From positions 1 through 64,000 of the forward strand of contig NZ_JANUGQ010000018.1 in NCBI RefSeq assembly GCF_024756275.1: a stretch of DNA of 64,000 nt. The letters are read 5' to 3'. The notes beneath the pieces were generated by a model, which searched no databases, was not told the DNA's origin, and worked only from the letters and a program-made list of their open reading frames with translations. Below, piece after piece: positions 46,133-54,888 of the stretch (position 1 is its first letter; the number at the start of each line of letters is the position of its first letter). A program made the translations under genes and the position numbers. This DNA comes from Streptomyces pyxinae (GTDB lineage: Bacteria; Actinomycetota; Actinomycetes; Streptomycetales; Streptomycetaceae).

Positions 46133-47157
46133 CCCGCCGCCCGCTCTTCCGCCCCGTACGGGAACGCGACCCGGTCGCCGTCGGCCTCGTCGGCCTGCTC
46201 CTCCTCGCCCTCGTCGCGTTCGGCGCCTACCGGGCCGACGCGTTCGGCGGCGGCACCGGCTACACCGCCGACTTCACCGAGGCCGCCGGGCTCGACACGG
46301 GCGACGAGGTACGGATCGCCGGGGTGAAGGTCGGGGAAGTGACCGGCGTCCGGCTCGACGGGGCCAAGGTCGCCGTCTCCTTCGAGGTGGACGAGGACAC
46401 CTGGGTCGGGGACACCAGCACCGCCGCCATCGCCGTCAAGACCCTGCTGGGCGAGAAGTATCTGGCGCTCGACCCGCTCGGCGCCCGCGCCCAGCCGCCC
46501 GGCACCCGCATCCCGGCCACCCGCACCACCTCCCCGTACGACGTCACCCAGGCCCTGACCGGACTGGGCCGGACCATCGACGCGCTCGACACCGAGCGGC
46601 TCGCCGCCAGTTTCGATGCCCTCTCCGCCACCTTCGCCGACGCCGCCCCCGATGTGCGCAGCGCCGCCACCGGACTCGCCGCGCTCTCCCGTACGGTCTC
46701 CTCCCGCGACGCCCAGCTCGTCCGGCTGCTGGCCGAGACCCGCAAGGTCACCAGCACCCTGGCCGGCCGGAACGACAACGTCGAGGCCCTGCTGCGGGAC
46801 GGCGACCTGCTGCTCGGTGAGATCCAAGCCCGCAGGGACGCCATCCATCTGCTCCTCACCGGCGCCCGCGACCTGGGCACCCACCTCACCGGCGTGGTCC
46901 GGGACAACGACCGGCAGCTGAAGCCGGCGCTCGACGCGCTGAGCCGGGTCACCGGGGTGCTGCTGAAGAACCGCACCGGACTCGACCGAACCCTCGCCCT
47001 CGCCGGCCCCTACTACCGGCTGCTCGGCAACACCCTGGGCAACGGCCGCTGGCTGGACACCTATGTCTGCGGCCTGGTGCCCCGCGACTACCTGGCCCCC
47101 GGCACACCCCCGTCCACCGGCTGCATGCCACCGAAACCCACCGGAGGCGCCCGGTGA
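46129..47157 (+). CDS. mceC: Mce-family protein, third of six (MceC)
   Basis: The 342-residue protein has a membrane anchor (VAVGLVGLLLLALVAFGAY), the MCE domain (GLDTGDEVRIAGVKVGEV, LLGEKYLAL) and a helical tail ending WLDTYVCGLVP. The ATG at 46129 overlaps the previous stop and follows GAGG; a GTG 9 nt upstream is the alternative. Its TGA lies in the first copy of a 27-nt repeat that carries the coupling site. Confidence 0.93.
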   Translation: MTRRPLFRPVRERDPVAVGLVGLLLLALVAFGAYRADAFGGGTGYTADFTEAAGLDTGDEVRIAGVKVGEVTGVRLDGAKVAVSFEVDEDTWVGDTSTAAIAVKTLLGEKYLALDPLGARAQPPGTRIPATRTTSPYDVTQALTGLGRTIDALDTERLAASFDALSATFADAAPDVRSAATGLAALSRTVSSRDAQLVRLLAETRKVTSTLAGRNDNVEALLRDGDLLLGEIQARRDAIHLLLTGARDLGTHLTGVVRDNDRQLKPALDALSRVTGVLLKNRTGLDRTLALAGPYYRLLGNTLGNGRWLDTYVCGLVPRDYLAPGTPPSTGCMPPKPTGGAR

Positions 47158-47251
47158 ACGCCCGTACGAGGACAGCCCCGTGCCCGGTCAGCCACCGAGG
47201 CCCCCGGGTGCCCTCCCGCCGGACCACCGGAGGCGCCCGGTGAACGCCCGT
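47139..47251 (+). repeat. 27-nt direct repeat duplicating the mceC/mceD coupling junction
   Basis: The same 27 nt occurs at 47139-47165 and 47225-47251, offset 86 nt. Each copy contains GGAGG, GCCC and then GGTGAACGCC, i.e. a ribosome site plus a GTGA stop/start. The first copy is the end of mceC; the second is the start of mceD. Confidence 0.97.
47154..47243 (+). CDS. 29-codon ORF bridging mceC and mceD, created by the duplicated junction
   Basis: A GTG overlapping the mceC stop opens a frame VNARTRTAPCPV... that ends ...TTGGAR at a TGA overlapping the mceD GTG. Its first four residues equal the mceD start and its last five match the mceC end, as expected for a duplication. It may only keep ribosomes moving; a functional peptide is possible but unproven. 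Confidence 0.45.
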   Translation: MNARTRTAPCPVSHRGPRVPSRRTTGGAR

Positions 47252-48325
47252 CGTGCTCTGGCCCTCGCCGCCGGGCTCGCCGTGGTCGCGGTCGCCGGCG
47301 GCTCCGGGGTCATGGCCCTGGACGAGTCCGGCACCACCCGGATCACCGCCCGCTTCGACCGGGCCGTCGGCGTCTACGAGGGCTCCGACCTGCGGGTGCT
47401 CGGGGTGAAGGTCGGCACCGTCGGCCCGGTCCGCCCCGCCGGCAAGGAGGTCGAGGTCACCCTGCTGCTCGACGCCGACGTACCGGTCCCGGCCGGCGCC
47501 CACGCGGTCGTCGTCGCGCCCAGTGTGGTCTCCGACCGGTACATCCAGCTGGCCCCCGCCTACACCGGTGGGCCCCGCATCCGGCCGGGCGCCGTCCTCC
47601 CCGCCGCCCGGAACGCCACCCCCATGGAGATCGACCAGCTCTACGCCTCCCTCACCGAGCTGAGCGAGGCCCTCGGCCCGGACGGCGCCAACGCGCGCGG
47701 CGCCCTCGCCCGGCTGCTGGACACCGGAGCCGCCAACCTCAAAGGCAACGGCAAGGCGATCGGGGACTCCATCGAGGAGTTCGGCAAAGCGGCCAAGACC
47801 CTCAACCGCGGCAGCGACGACCTCTTCGCCACCATCGCCTCGCTCCAGTCCTTCACCACCATGCTCAAGAACAACGACGGCGGAGTCCGCCGGGCCGAGC
47901 GCCAACTCGCGTCGGTCACCGGCTTCCTCGCCGCCGACCGGGAGAACCTCGCCGCCGCCCTCCGGGAACTCGGCACCGCGCTGGCCCAGGTGAAGACCTT
48001 CATCGCCGAGAACCGGGGCGCCCTCAAACAGAACGTGGACATCCTGAAGCCGCTCACCGAGACCCTGGTCGCCCAACGGGCCTCACTGGCCGAGGCGCTG
48101 GACACCGCGCCGCTCGCCGCGGGCAACGCGCTCAAGGCGTACGACCCCGCCCACCGCACCCTCAACGGCCGCGCCGACATCAACGAACTCAGCCCGAAGG
48201 AGGGGGCCTCGGGCCCGGCCGGACTGGTGCCGGTCGGCCCCGAGCGGCGCAGGGCCCTGCCCGCCCTGCCGCTGCCGGCCGTCGGCACGGTCTACGGCAG
48301 CCCGGAGAAGGGGGCGTCCCGGTGA
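47240..48325 (+). CDS. mceD: Mce-family protein, fourth of six (MceD)
   Basis: The 361-residue protein starts at GTG 6 nt after GGAGG, in the second copy of the 27-nt repeat. It has an anchor (RRALALAAGLAVVAVAGGSG), the MCE domain (GVYEGSDLRVLGVKVGTV, SDRYIQLAP), a helical region and a short C-terminal extension. The stop overlaps the next start (GTGA). Confidence 0.93.
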   Translation: MNARRALALAAGLAVVAVAGGSGVMALDESGTTRITARFDRAVGVYEGSDLRVLGVKVGTVGPVRPAGKEVEVTLLLDADVPVPAGAHAVVVAPSVVSDRYIQLAPAYTGGPRIRPGAVLPAARNATPMEIDQLYASLTELSEALGPDGANARGALARLLDTGAANLKGNGKAIGDSIEEFGKAAKTLNRGSDDLFATIASLQSFTTMLKNNDGGVRRAERQLASVTGFLAADRENLAAALRELGTALAQVKTFIAENRGALKQNVDILKPLTETLVAQRASLAEALDTAPLAAGNALKAYDPAHRTLNGRADINELSPKEGASGPAGLVPVGPERRRALPALPLPAVGTVYGSPEKGASR

Positions 48326-49671
48326 GTACCACGAGAAACCGCACCGGCCGGCCGCCCCTGACATCCCACTCGGACCGCCGCCACCGGGCCGCCGCGCTTC
48401 CGGGCGCCCTGGCGCTCACCGTCGCCCTGGCCCTGACCGCCTCCGGCTGCGACGCCCCGGACTGGGAGCTGTCCGGCATCGAGCAACTCCCGCTGCCCGG
48501 CGGCGCGGACCTCGGGGACGACCCGTACGAGATCACCGCCGAGTTCACCGATGTGCTCAGCCTGGTCCCGCAGTCGGCGGTCAAGGTGAACGATGTCGCG
48601 GTGGGCCGGGTGACCCGCGTCAACCTGGCGGAGGACGACTGGACGGCCCGGGTCACCATGCGGATCAACCGCGGGGTACGGCTGCCCGCCGACGCCGTCG
48701 CCCGGCTGGAACAGTCCAGCCTGCTGGGCGAGAAGTACATCCAGCTCGCCGCCCCCGAGCCCCGCCCGGACACCGCCCGGCCCGCCCCGGGCGCCCGGCC
48801 GGCCGGAGCCGCGCACCCCGTGGCCGCCCCGGCCGGGCCGCTCACCGACGGGGCGCACATCCCGGTCGAGCGCACCAACCGGAACCCGGAGGTGGAGGAG
48901 GTCTTCGGCGCCCTCTCCCTGCTGCTCAACGGCGGTGGCATCGCCCAGATCAAGACCATCACCACCGAGCTGGGCCGGGCGCTCGGCGGCAACGAGCCCG
49001 AGGCGCGCTCCCTGTTGCGGCGGCTCAACACCCTGGTGACCAGCCTGGACGGCAACAAGGCGGCCATCACGGCGGCTCTGGACGGCGTCAACCGGCTCTC
49101 CGCCACCCTCGCCACCCGCCGGCAGTCCATCTCCACGGTGCTCACCGGTCTCAGCCCCGGCCTGAAGGCGCTGGAACGGCAGCGCACCGCACTGCTCACC
49201 ATGCTCCGCTCCCTGGACACCCTCTCCGCCGTGGCCGTCACCACCGTCGACAAGAGCAAGGACGATGTGATCGCGGACCTCAAGGCCCTCACCCCCACCC
49301 TGCGCGCGCTGGCCGACTCCGGCCGGGCACTGCCCGATTCGCTCCAGGTGCTGCTCACCTACCCGTTCACCGACGAGGTGCTGCGCGGGGTGCGGGGCGA
49401 CTACCTCAACGTCTATCTGGACATCGCCGCGGTGCCCGGCACCGAGATCGTCCCCGCTCTCACCCCACCGGACGAGAACCCGCCACCGGCAGAGGACACA
49501 CCCCCGGCCCAGGACACACCCCCGGGCGGGAACCCGCCGCAGGGGCAGGGCGCTGCCCCGCCCCAGGGCACCGCCCAGGGCCGGAGCACCACCCCGGGCG
49601 AGGGCGGGGCACGCCGGTCCGGGACGGCACCGCTCCCGCTCCCGTTCCCGTCGGCCGGGAGGGCGGGATGA
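48322..49671 (+). CDS. mceE: Mce-family lipoprotein, fifth of six (MceE)
   Basis: The 449-residue protein has a type II signal peptide with lipobox LTASGC and lipidation site Cys43, the MCE domain (LSLVPQSAVKVNDVAVGRV, LLGEKYIQL), a Pro/Ala loop inserted in the MCE domain (about 155-180), helices, and a Pro/Gln-rich tail with TPPAQDTPPGG-type repeats. MceE is the usual lipoprotein member of Mce operons. It starts at GTG overlapping mceD. Confidence 0.94.
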   Translation: MSTTRNRTGRPPLTSHSDRRHRAAALPGALALTVALALTASGCDAPDWELSGIEQLPLPGGADLGDDPYEITAEFTDVLSLVPQSAVKVNDVAVGRVTRVNLAEDDWTARVTMRINRGVRLPADAVARLEQSSLLGEKYIQLAAPEPRPDTARPAPGARPAGAAHPVAAPAGPLTDGAHIPVERTNRNPEVEEVFGALSLLLNGGGIAQIKTITTELGRALGGNEPEARSLLRRLNTLVTSLDGNKAAITAALDGVNRLSATLATRRQSISTVLTGLSPGLKALERQRTALLTMLRSLDTLSAVAVTTVDKSKDDVIADLKALTPTLRALADSGRALPDSLQVLLTYPFTDEVLRGVRGDYLNVYLDIAAVPGTEIVPALTPPDENPPPAEDTPPAQDTPPGGNPPQGQGAAPPQGTAQGRSTTPGEGGARRSGTAPLPLPFPSAGRAG

Positions 49672-50825
49672 TCACCCTCGCCATCCGGCTGAAGAATCTG
49701 GTCTTCCTGGTCGTCGCCGTGCTCGTCCTCGGTTTTCTCGGTGTCCGGTACGCCGATCTCGGCCACTGGGCCGGCCTCCGCGACTACTACACCGTGCGTG
49801 TCCGTCTCCCCGCCACCGGCGGTCTCTTCACCCACGCCAATGTCACCTACCGGGGGGTCTCGGTGGGCCGGGTCGGACCCATCGGGCTGACCGGGGACGG
49901 GGTGGAGGCCGAGCTGCGCATCAAGGAGTCGGCCCCGCCGATCCCCGCCGACCTCCAGGCCGTCGTGGCCGGTCTGTCGGCCGTCGGCGAGCAGTACATC
50001 GATCTGCGGCCGGCCTCCGCCGACGGGCCGTACCTCCGGGACGGTTCGGTGGTCGACCGGGCCGACACCCGGATCCCGGCGCCGGTCACCACCGTGCTGA
50101 GCGGGGTGGACCGGCTCGCCGCGTCGGTGGACACCGAGTCACTGCGCACCGTCGTGGACGAACTGGGCACGGCGCTGAGCGGCCGGGGCGACGACCTCCA
50201 GGCCCTGCTGGACGCGAGCGACCGGTTCGTGGCCGCCGCCGACCGGGCGCTGCCGGCCACCACCCGGCTGCTGGTGGACGGTGAGACCGTACTGCGCACC
50301 CAGGCCGAGGAGGCCGAGTCGCTGACCTCCTTCGCCTCCGGCGCCTCCCGGCTCGCCGCCACCCTCAAGGCGTCCGACCGGGACCTGCGGAAGCTGATCG
50401 CGACGGCGCCCGGGGCGGCGGGCCAGGTGAGCGGATTGCTGAAGGACCTCGACCCGGCCTTCGGCGTGGTGCTGGCCAATCTGCTCACCACCTCGGAGGT
50501 GGCCGTGACCCGGCAGCGGGGCATCGACGAGTTCCTGGTGACCATGCCCGCCCTCGCCGCCGCCGGCGCGACCGCCGTCACCGGGAAGGGCGCCACCATG
50601 GGCATGTCGCTGACCTTCTTCGCGCCGCTGCCCTGCACCGCCGGGTACGGCGGGACGACCTACCGCAACGGCCTGGACCTCTCGCCGCCGCCGCCCCTGA
50701 ACACCGGCGCCCGCTGCACCACCGCCCCGTCGAGCGGGGTCGACGTCCGGGGCTCGGCCAACGCCCCGCGCGGCGGGCCGGTCCCGGAACCGGCCCGCCC
50801 CGGCGGCTCCGGAGCCGGCCGGTGA
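49668..50825 (+). CDS. mceF: Mce-family protein, sixth of six (MceF)
   Basis: The 385-residue protein has an N-terminal anchor (LKNLVFLVVAVLVLGFLGV), the MCE domain (GLFTHANVTYRGVSVGRV, EQYIDLRP), helices and a C-terminal segment with two cysteines. ATGA with mceE and GTGA with the next gene show coupling. Confidence 0.93.
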   Translation: MITLAIRLKNLVFLVVAVLVLGFLGVRYADLGHWAGLRDYYTVRVRLPATGGLFTHANVTYRGVSVGRVGPIGLTGDGVEAELRIKESAPPIPADLQAVVAGLSAVGEQYIDLRPASADGPYLRDGSVVDRADTRIPAPVTTVLSGVDRLAASVDTESLRTVVDELGTALSGRGDDLQALLDASDRFVAAADRALPATTRLLVDGETVLRTQAEEAESLTSFASGASRLAATLKASDRDLRKLIATAPGAAGQVSGLLKDLDPAFGVVLANLLTTSEVAVTRQRGIDEFLVTMPALAAAGATAVTGKGATMGMSLTFFAPLPCTAGYGGTTYRNGLDLSPPPPLNTGARCTTAPSSGVDVRGSANAPRGGPVPEPARPGGSGAGR

Positions 50826-51394
50826 GGCGGTACGGGCGGCCCGGCCGGCGCTCCGGGCCGGTGGGGTACGGCTGGTGGGCGGCGCTCGCGGTCGCGGCGG
50901 TCTGCTGCGGGCTCGCCGGCTGGGCCTGCGCCCGGGCGGCGGCCGACCCGGACCGCGCCCGGGCCCGGGAGCGCGCCGACGCGCTGGCCGCCGGCCGGCT
51001 CCACCTCGCCCGGCTGAGCAGCGCGGACCCGGCCCGCCCCGGCGCCGCCCGGGCGGAGTGGCTGGACGCCTCGGCCGGGCCGCTCCGTGCCCGGCTGGCG
51101 ACGGCCGCCCCGGAAGCCCGGATCCCGGCCCGGGCGACCGTCACGGACGCCGCGCTCACGGCCCTCGACACCCGGGCGGGCACGGCCACCCTGATCGCCA
51201 CGGTCCAGGTGGTGCTGACCCCCGGGACGGGCCGGCCCACGACCGACCGCCGGCGGCTGGAAGCCGGCCTCACCCGCACCCCGGAGGGCTGGCGGGTCTC
51301 CCGGCTCGCCGCAGTCCCGGTGGCCGGGACGGGAGGCGGACCGGGCGGCGAGAACGGCCGGACCGAACCGGACCGCGAAGGGGGCCCGGAATGA
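50822..51394 (+). CDS. Mce-associated membrane protein 1
   Basis: The 190-residue protein has one transmembrane helix (WWAALAVAAVCCGLAGWACA) and an NTF2-like extracellular domain (ATLIATVQVVLTP, TRTPEGWRVSRL), as in mycobacterial Mas proteins that stabilise Mce complexes. It is translationally coupled on both sides (GTGA at start, ATGA at end). Confidence 0.88.
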   Translation: MRRYGRPGRRSGPVGYGWWAALAVAAVCCGLAGWACARAAADPDRARARERADALAAGRLHLARLSSADPARPGAARAEWLDASAGPLRARLATAAPEARIPARATVTDAALTALDTRAGTATLIATVQVVLTPGTGRPTTDRRRLEAGLTRTPEGWRVSRLAAVPVAGTGGGPGGENGRTEPDREGGPE

Positions 51395-51987
51395 GCGTGG
51401 GCGCGGCGCCGTCCGCCGCGTCCCCCGTACCCGGCGCCCCGCCCGCCGACCCGGCCGGGCCGGCCCCCGGGTCCGCCGCGCGCCGGCCGCGCGCCGCCCG
51501 GACCCTGCTCGCCCTGGCGACCGCCGGGTTACTGCTCGCCGCCGCCGGACTCCTCGTACGAGCCGGCCAGTTGGCGGACGCCCCGGCCGCCGGTGACCGG
51601 GCCCTCGCGGACGGACCGGCGACCGCCCGGGTGACCGAGGAGGTCGGGGAAGCGCTGCGCCGGGTCTTCTCGTATCGCCCGGACGACACCGCCGCCACCC
51701 GGGAGGCCGCGCGCACCCTGCTGGCCGGCCGGGCCGCCCGGCAGTACGCGCTCCTCTTCGGTGGCCTCGAACAGCAGGCCGCCGCACAGAAGTTGACCCT
51801 CACCACCCGGGTCGTACGGGCCGGTGTCGTCCGGCTCACCGACCACGAGGCCCGGCTTCTGGTCTTTCTGGACCAGGTCGCGGTACGCGCCGGCGGACCC
51901 GCCACCACGGTCGCCGCCCAGCTCTCGGTGACCGCCGCACGAGAGGAGGACGGCCGGTGGCGGATCACCGAACTGGGCGCCCGGTAG
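51391..51987 (+). CDS. Mce-associated membrane protein 2
   Basis: The 198-residue protein starts at ATG overlapping the previous stop. A Pro/Ala leader, one helix (TLLALATAGLLLAAAGLLVRA) and a domain with VGEALRRVFSYRPDD and ARQYALLFGGLEQQAAAQKL follow. It closely resembles the fourth-position protein at 52751, suggesting paralogy. Confidence 0.88.
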   Translation: MSVGAAPSAASPVPGAPPADPAGPAPGSAARRPRAARTLLALATAGLLLAAAGLLVRAGQLADAPAAGDRALADGPATARVTEEVGEALRRVFSYRPDDTAATREAARTLLAGRAARQYALLFGGLEQQAAAQKLTLTTRVVRAGVVRLTDHEARLLVFLDQVAVRAGGPATTVAAQLSVTAAREEDGRWRITELGAR

Positions 51988-52074
51988 GCGGGGTCGGGCC
52001 GACGAGAGCCCGGACGCACGGAGTAACCCACGACGTCACCCGCGAAGTCACCCACGGAGGAAGGCGGCCACCGA

Positions 52075-52602
52075 ATGACACGCACGGTACGGAATCCCCT
52101 GCTGCTCACGGCGGCCGGTCTCGCCCTGCTCGCCGCCGGGGGAGCCGGCTGGGGCGGCTGGTCCTGGTACACGGCGGCCCATGACGAGGCGGCCGCCCAC
52201 TCGGTGACCCGGGACGAGGTGCTGGCGGCGGGGGAGCAGGCCGTGCAGAACATGAACACCCTGGACCACCGGGACGTGGCGGCCGGGCTGAGGGCCTGGC
52301 AGCAATCGTCCACCGGTGAGCTGCTCAAACAACTCACCGACGGGCGGGACCGGTTCGAGCGGCAGATTCGCGAGGCGAAGACGGTGACCACCGCCAAGGT
52401 GCTCTCCGGCGCGGTCACCGAGCTGGACACCCGGGCCGGCCGGGCCAGTGTGATGGTCGCCCTCCGGGTCACGGTGACACCGCCGAAGGGGAAACCGGCC
52501 GCCAAGGAGAGCCGGATGCTCGGTGAGCTGACCCGGACCCCTGGGGGCTGGAAGCTCAGCGCCCTCGGCCAGGCCCCGGTCGGCACCACGGCGACCGGCT
52601 GA
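52075..52602 (+). CDS. Mce-associated membrane protein 3
   Basis: The 175-residue protein has a helix (LLLTAAGLALLAAGGAGWGG) and an NTF2-like domain (LRAWQQSSTGELLKQL, ELTRTPGGWKLSALGQAPVG). It is preceded by GGAGGAAGG and separated from its upstream neighbour by 87 bp, so it is not strictly coupled. It is nearest in form to the first Mce-associated protein. Confidence 0.87.
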   Translation: MTRTVRNPLLLTAAGLALLAAGGAGWGGWSWYTAAHDEAAAHSVTRDEVLAAGEQAVQNMNTLDHRDVAAGLRAWQQSSTGELLKQLTDGRDRFERQIREAKTVTTAKVLSGAVTELDTRAGRASVMVALRVTVTPPKGKPAAKESRMLGELTRTPGGWKLSALGQAPVGTTATG

Positions 52603-52734
52603 ACACCACGGTCACGGCCCGGACATCACGGCGACCGGCTGAACGGCACGCCGACGGACCGGACACCGCACAACTGACACAGCACAACTGACACAGCGCA
52701 ACTGACACCGCACGAAGGACACCGTACAAAGGAC
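52587..52734 (+). repeat. 18-nt direct repeat and 14-nt tandem array between two Mce-associated genes
   Basis: CACGGCGACCGGCTGAAC occurs at the stop of the upstream gene (52587-52604) and again at 52627-52644. From 52668 to 52734 a 14-nt unit GCACAACTGACACA repeats about five times, identical in copies 1-2 and decaying toward GTACAAAGGAC. The array ends just before the next ribosome site. Confidence 0.93.
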
Positions 52735-52750
52735 GGAGAGGACCCGCGAG

Positions 52751-53458
52751 ATGTCGACCACCCGCCACCTCATCAACCGGCGGAGACGGCTGGCCACGGT
52801 CACCGCGTCCCGCACCGGCCCCTCGCCCCTCGCCGCGCCGCCCGGGGCGGACCGGCGCGTCCCGGCCGGGAGACCGGCGCGGCGCCGCCGGGCCACCGGA
52901 ACCGAGGAGCCGGCCACCGCCGAGACGCCCCGGCGCCGGCACCTGGTCCTTCCGGTCGCCCTCGGCGTGGCCACCGTACTGCTGGGCGCCTTCGCGAGCT
53001 GGGCGGCGACCGAGGCGGCGGCCCTCCGGGACCGGCCGGCGGTCCGGAACACCGCGCTCACCGACGCCGCCCGGACCAGCGAGGCGAAGGGCGAGATCAC
53101 CAAGGCGGTCAACGCGCTCTTCTCGTACAACTACGCCGCCCCGGCCGCCACCGACGCGGCGATCCGGGACCGTCTCACCGGCCCGGCGGTCGCCCAGCAC
53201 CGGGCCCTGCTCGCCCCGGTACGGCAGCAGGCCGCCGCCCAGAAGCTGCTGCTCACCACCACCGTCACCCAGAGCGGAGTGGAGCTGATCGACGGCGACC
53301 GGGCGCGGCTGCTGATCTACGCGGACCAGACCAACACCCGTACGGCCGCCGCCAAGGACGGCACCACCCACGGCGCCGCGATGTTCGCGGTGGACGCGGT
53401 GCGCGGGGACGGCACCTGGCGGATCGCCGCCATCGACACCTGGGGAGCGGGCGCATGA
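52751..53458 (+). CDS. Mce-associated membrane protein 4
   Basis: The 235-residue protein has an Arg-rich cytoplasmic leader (about 70 residues), one helix (LVLPVALGVATVLLGAFASW) and an extracellular domain with KAVNALFSYNYAAP and HRALLAPVRQQAAAQKLLL. It is a paralogue of the protein at 51391. Its stop overlaps the transglycosylase start (ATGA). Confidence 0.87.
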   Translation: MSTTRHLINRRRRLATVTASRTGPSPLAAPPGADRRVPAGRPARRRRATGTEEPATAETPRRRHLVLPVALGVATVLLGAFASWAATEAAALRDRPAVRNTALTDAARTSEAKGEITKAVNALFSYNYAAPAATDAAIRDRLTGPAVAQHRALLAPVRQQAAAQKLLLTTTVTQSGVELIDGDRARLLIYADQTNTRTAAAKDGTTHGAAMFAVDAVRGDGTWRIAAIDTWGAGA

Positions 53459-54888
53459 GAACGACCGGGGCCGAACAAATCGCGGAACACACCACGCACA
53501 CCGAGCACACCGGCCAAACCGAGCACACCAGGCGCAGGAGCGGCGTCCGCGCCCGCCGGGGACTGGGCGGTACGGCGGCGGCGCTTGCGGTCATGGCGGC
53601 GCTCACCGCCTCCCAGGCGCCCGGAGTGCCGCGTACCGGCGTCCCCCCGGCGGCTCCGGCGGGCCCGACCGTCCCGGCGGAACCGGTGGCGCGCGCGGAC
53701 CGGCCCCCGGCCCCCGCCGCACCCACGCCCGGGGACGGCGCCTACCACACCGAACTGCCGCCCGCCCCCGACGTGCCGTCGCTCGCCGAGGCCCTGGCGC
53801 TCGCTTTGGCCGGGGCGACCGGCCCCGGGGCGCCCGCCGGCCCCGTTCCCCTCGGCCCGGCCGCCGGCCCGGGCCCCGGAGCCGTACCGGCCGTCCGGAT
53901 CACCGCCCAGTCGGGCATCCCCGCGACCGTGCTCACCGCCTACCGCCGGGCCGAGGCGTCCCTGGCGCGCACCGACCCGGGGTGCCGGCTGCCCTGGCAA
54001 CTGCTCGCCGCGATCGGCCGGGTCGAGTCAGGGCAGGCGAACGGCGGCCGGGTGGACGCCCGGGGCACGGCGCTGACCCCGATCCTCGGCCCGGTCCTGA
54101 ACGGCGCCGGATTCGCCCGGATCACCGACACCGACGGCGGCCGGTACGACGGCGACCCCCGTTACGACCGGGCGGTCGGGCCGATGCAGTTCATCCCGTC
54201 CACCTGGGCGCGCTGGGGCGCCGACGGCAACGGCGACGGCCGCCGTGACCCGCAGAACGTCCATGACGCCGCCCTCGCCGCCGGCCACTACCTCTGCGCC
54301 GGGGCGCGGAACCTGACGGCCGGGGCCGATCTGGACCGGGCGATCCTCGCCTACAACCACTCGGACGCCTATCTGCGCACCGTGCTCTCCTGGCTCGCCT
54401 TCTACCGGAACGGCGTCCACCCGGTGCCGGACGGCACCGGAGTGCTGCCGGCCGGTCCCGCCACACGCCCCGCCACCCGCCCGGCCGGTGCTCCGGCCCC
54501 CCGGCCGGACGACCGCCCGGCGCCGGGGCCCGCGCCCGCTCCCAGCCGGCCCGCCCCGGCCCCGGCCACCGGCCCCGGTGGCCCCGTCAGGCCGGACCCC
54601 TCCCGGCCCGCTCCCGTACCCACCCGTCCGGCGCCGTCTCCGACCACTCCGCCCCCCACGCCCACGCAGCCGGCGCCGCCCACCCGCACGCCGGAACCCC
54701 CCCCGCCCACTCCCACCCCCGAGCCCACGCCGACCACCCCGGCTCCGCCCACCACTCCCACTCCGGATCCCACAACGCCGGTCCCGGCTCCCGATCCCAC
54801 CCCGGATCCGGTTCCCACCCCCGAGGCGGACCAGGCGCCGGGGCCGCAGGCGATACCGGCCCCCGGCCGGCCGTCAGCCACTCCCTGA
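53455..54888 (+). CDS. Lytic transglycosylase with long Pro/Thr-rich tail, last gene of the Mce operon
   Basis: The 477-residue exported protein has a hydrophobic segment (GGTAAALAVMAALTASQAPG) and a soluble lytic transglycosylase-like domain (about 160-330): PWQLLAAIGRVESG with catalytic Glu191, AVGPMQFIPSTWARWGADGNGDG, and AILAYNHSDAYLRTVLSW. Such enzymes cut glycan strands of the wall, here perhaps to seat the Mce tube. The last 140 residues are a Pro/Thr/Ala-rich wall-spanning tail. Its last 15 nt overlap the converging ligase gene. Confidence 0.9.
   Translation: MRTTGAEQIAEHTTHTEHTGQTEHTRRRSGVRARRGLGGTAAALAVMAALTASQAPGVPRTGVPPAAPAGPTVPAEPVARADRPPAPAAPTPGDGAYHTELPPAPDVPSLAEALALALAGATGPGAPAGPVPLGPAAGPGPGAVPAVRITAQSGIPATVLTAYRRAEASLARTDPGCRLPWQLLAAIGRVESGQANGGRVDARGTALTPILGPVLNGAGFARITDTDGGRYDGDPRYDRAVGPMQFIPSTWARWGADGNGDGRRDPQNVHDAALAAGHYLCAGARNLTAGADLDRAILAYNHSDAYLRTVLSWLAFYRNGVHPVPDGTGVLPAGPATRPATRPAGAPAPRPDDRPAPGPAPAPSRPAPAPATGPGGPVRPDPSRPAPVPTRPAPSPTTPPPTPTQPAPPTRTPEPPPPTPTPEPTPTTPAPPTTPTPDPTTPVPAPDPTPDPVPTPEADQAPGPQAIPAPGRPSATP

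Noticed and set aside
47063..47239. Longer N-terminus for mceD beginning inside mceC
   Set aside because: It would lack a membrane anchor at the right place and a ribosome site; GTG 47240 has GGAGG and begins just before the anchor.
54874..54888. Frameshift at the end of the lytic transglycosylase
   Set aside because: Both converging genes end with normal stops; the 15-nt overlap is a simple tail-to-tail overlap.
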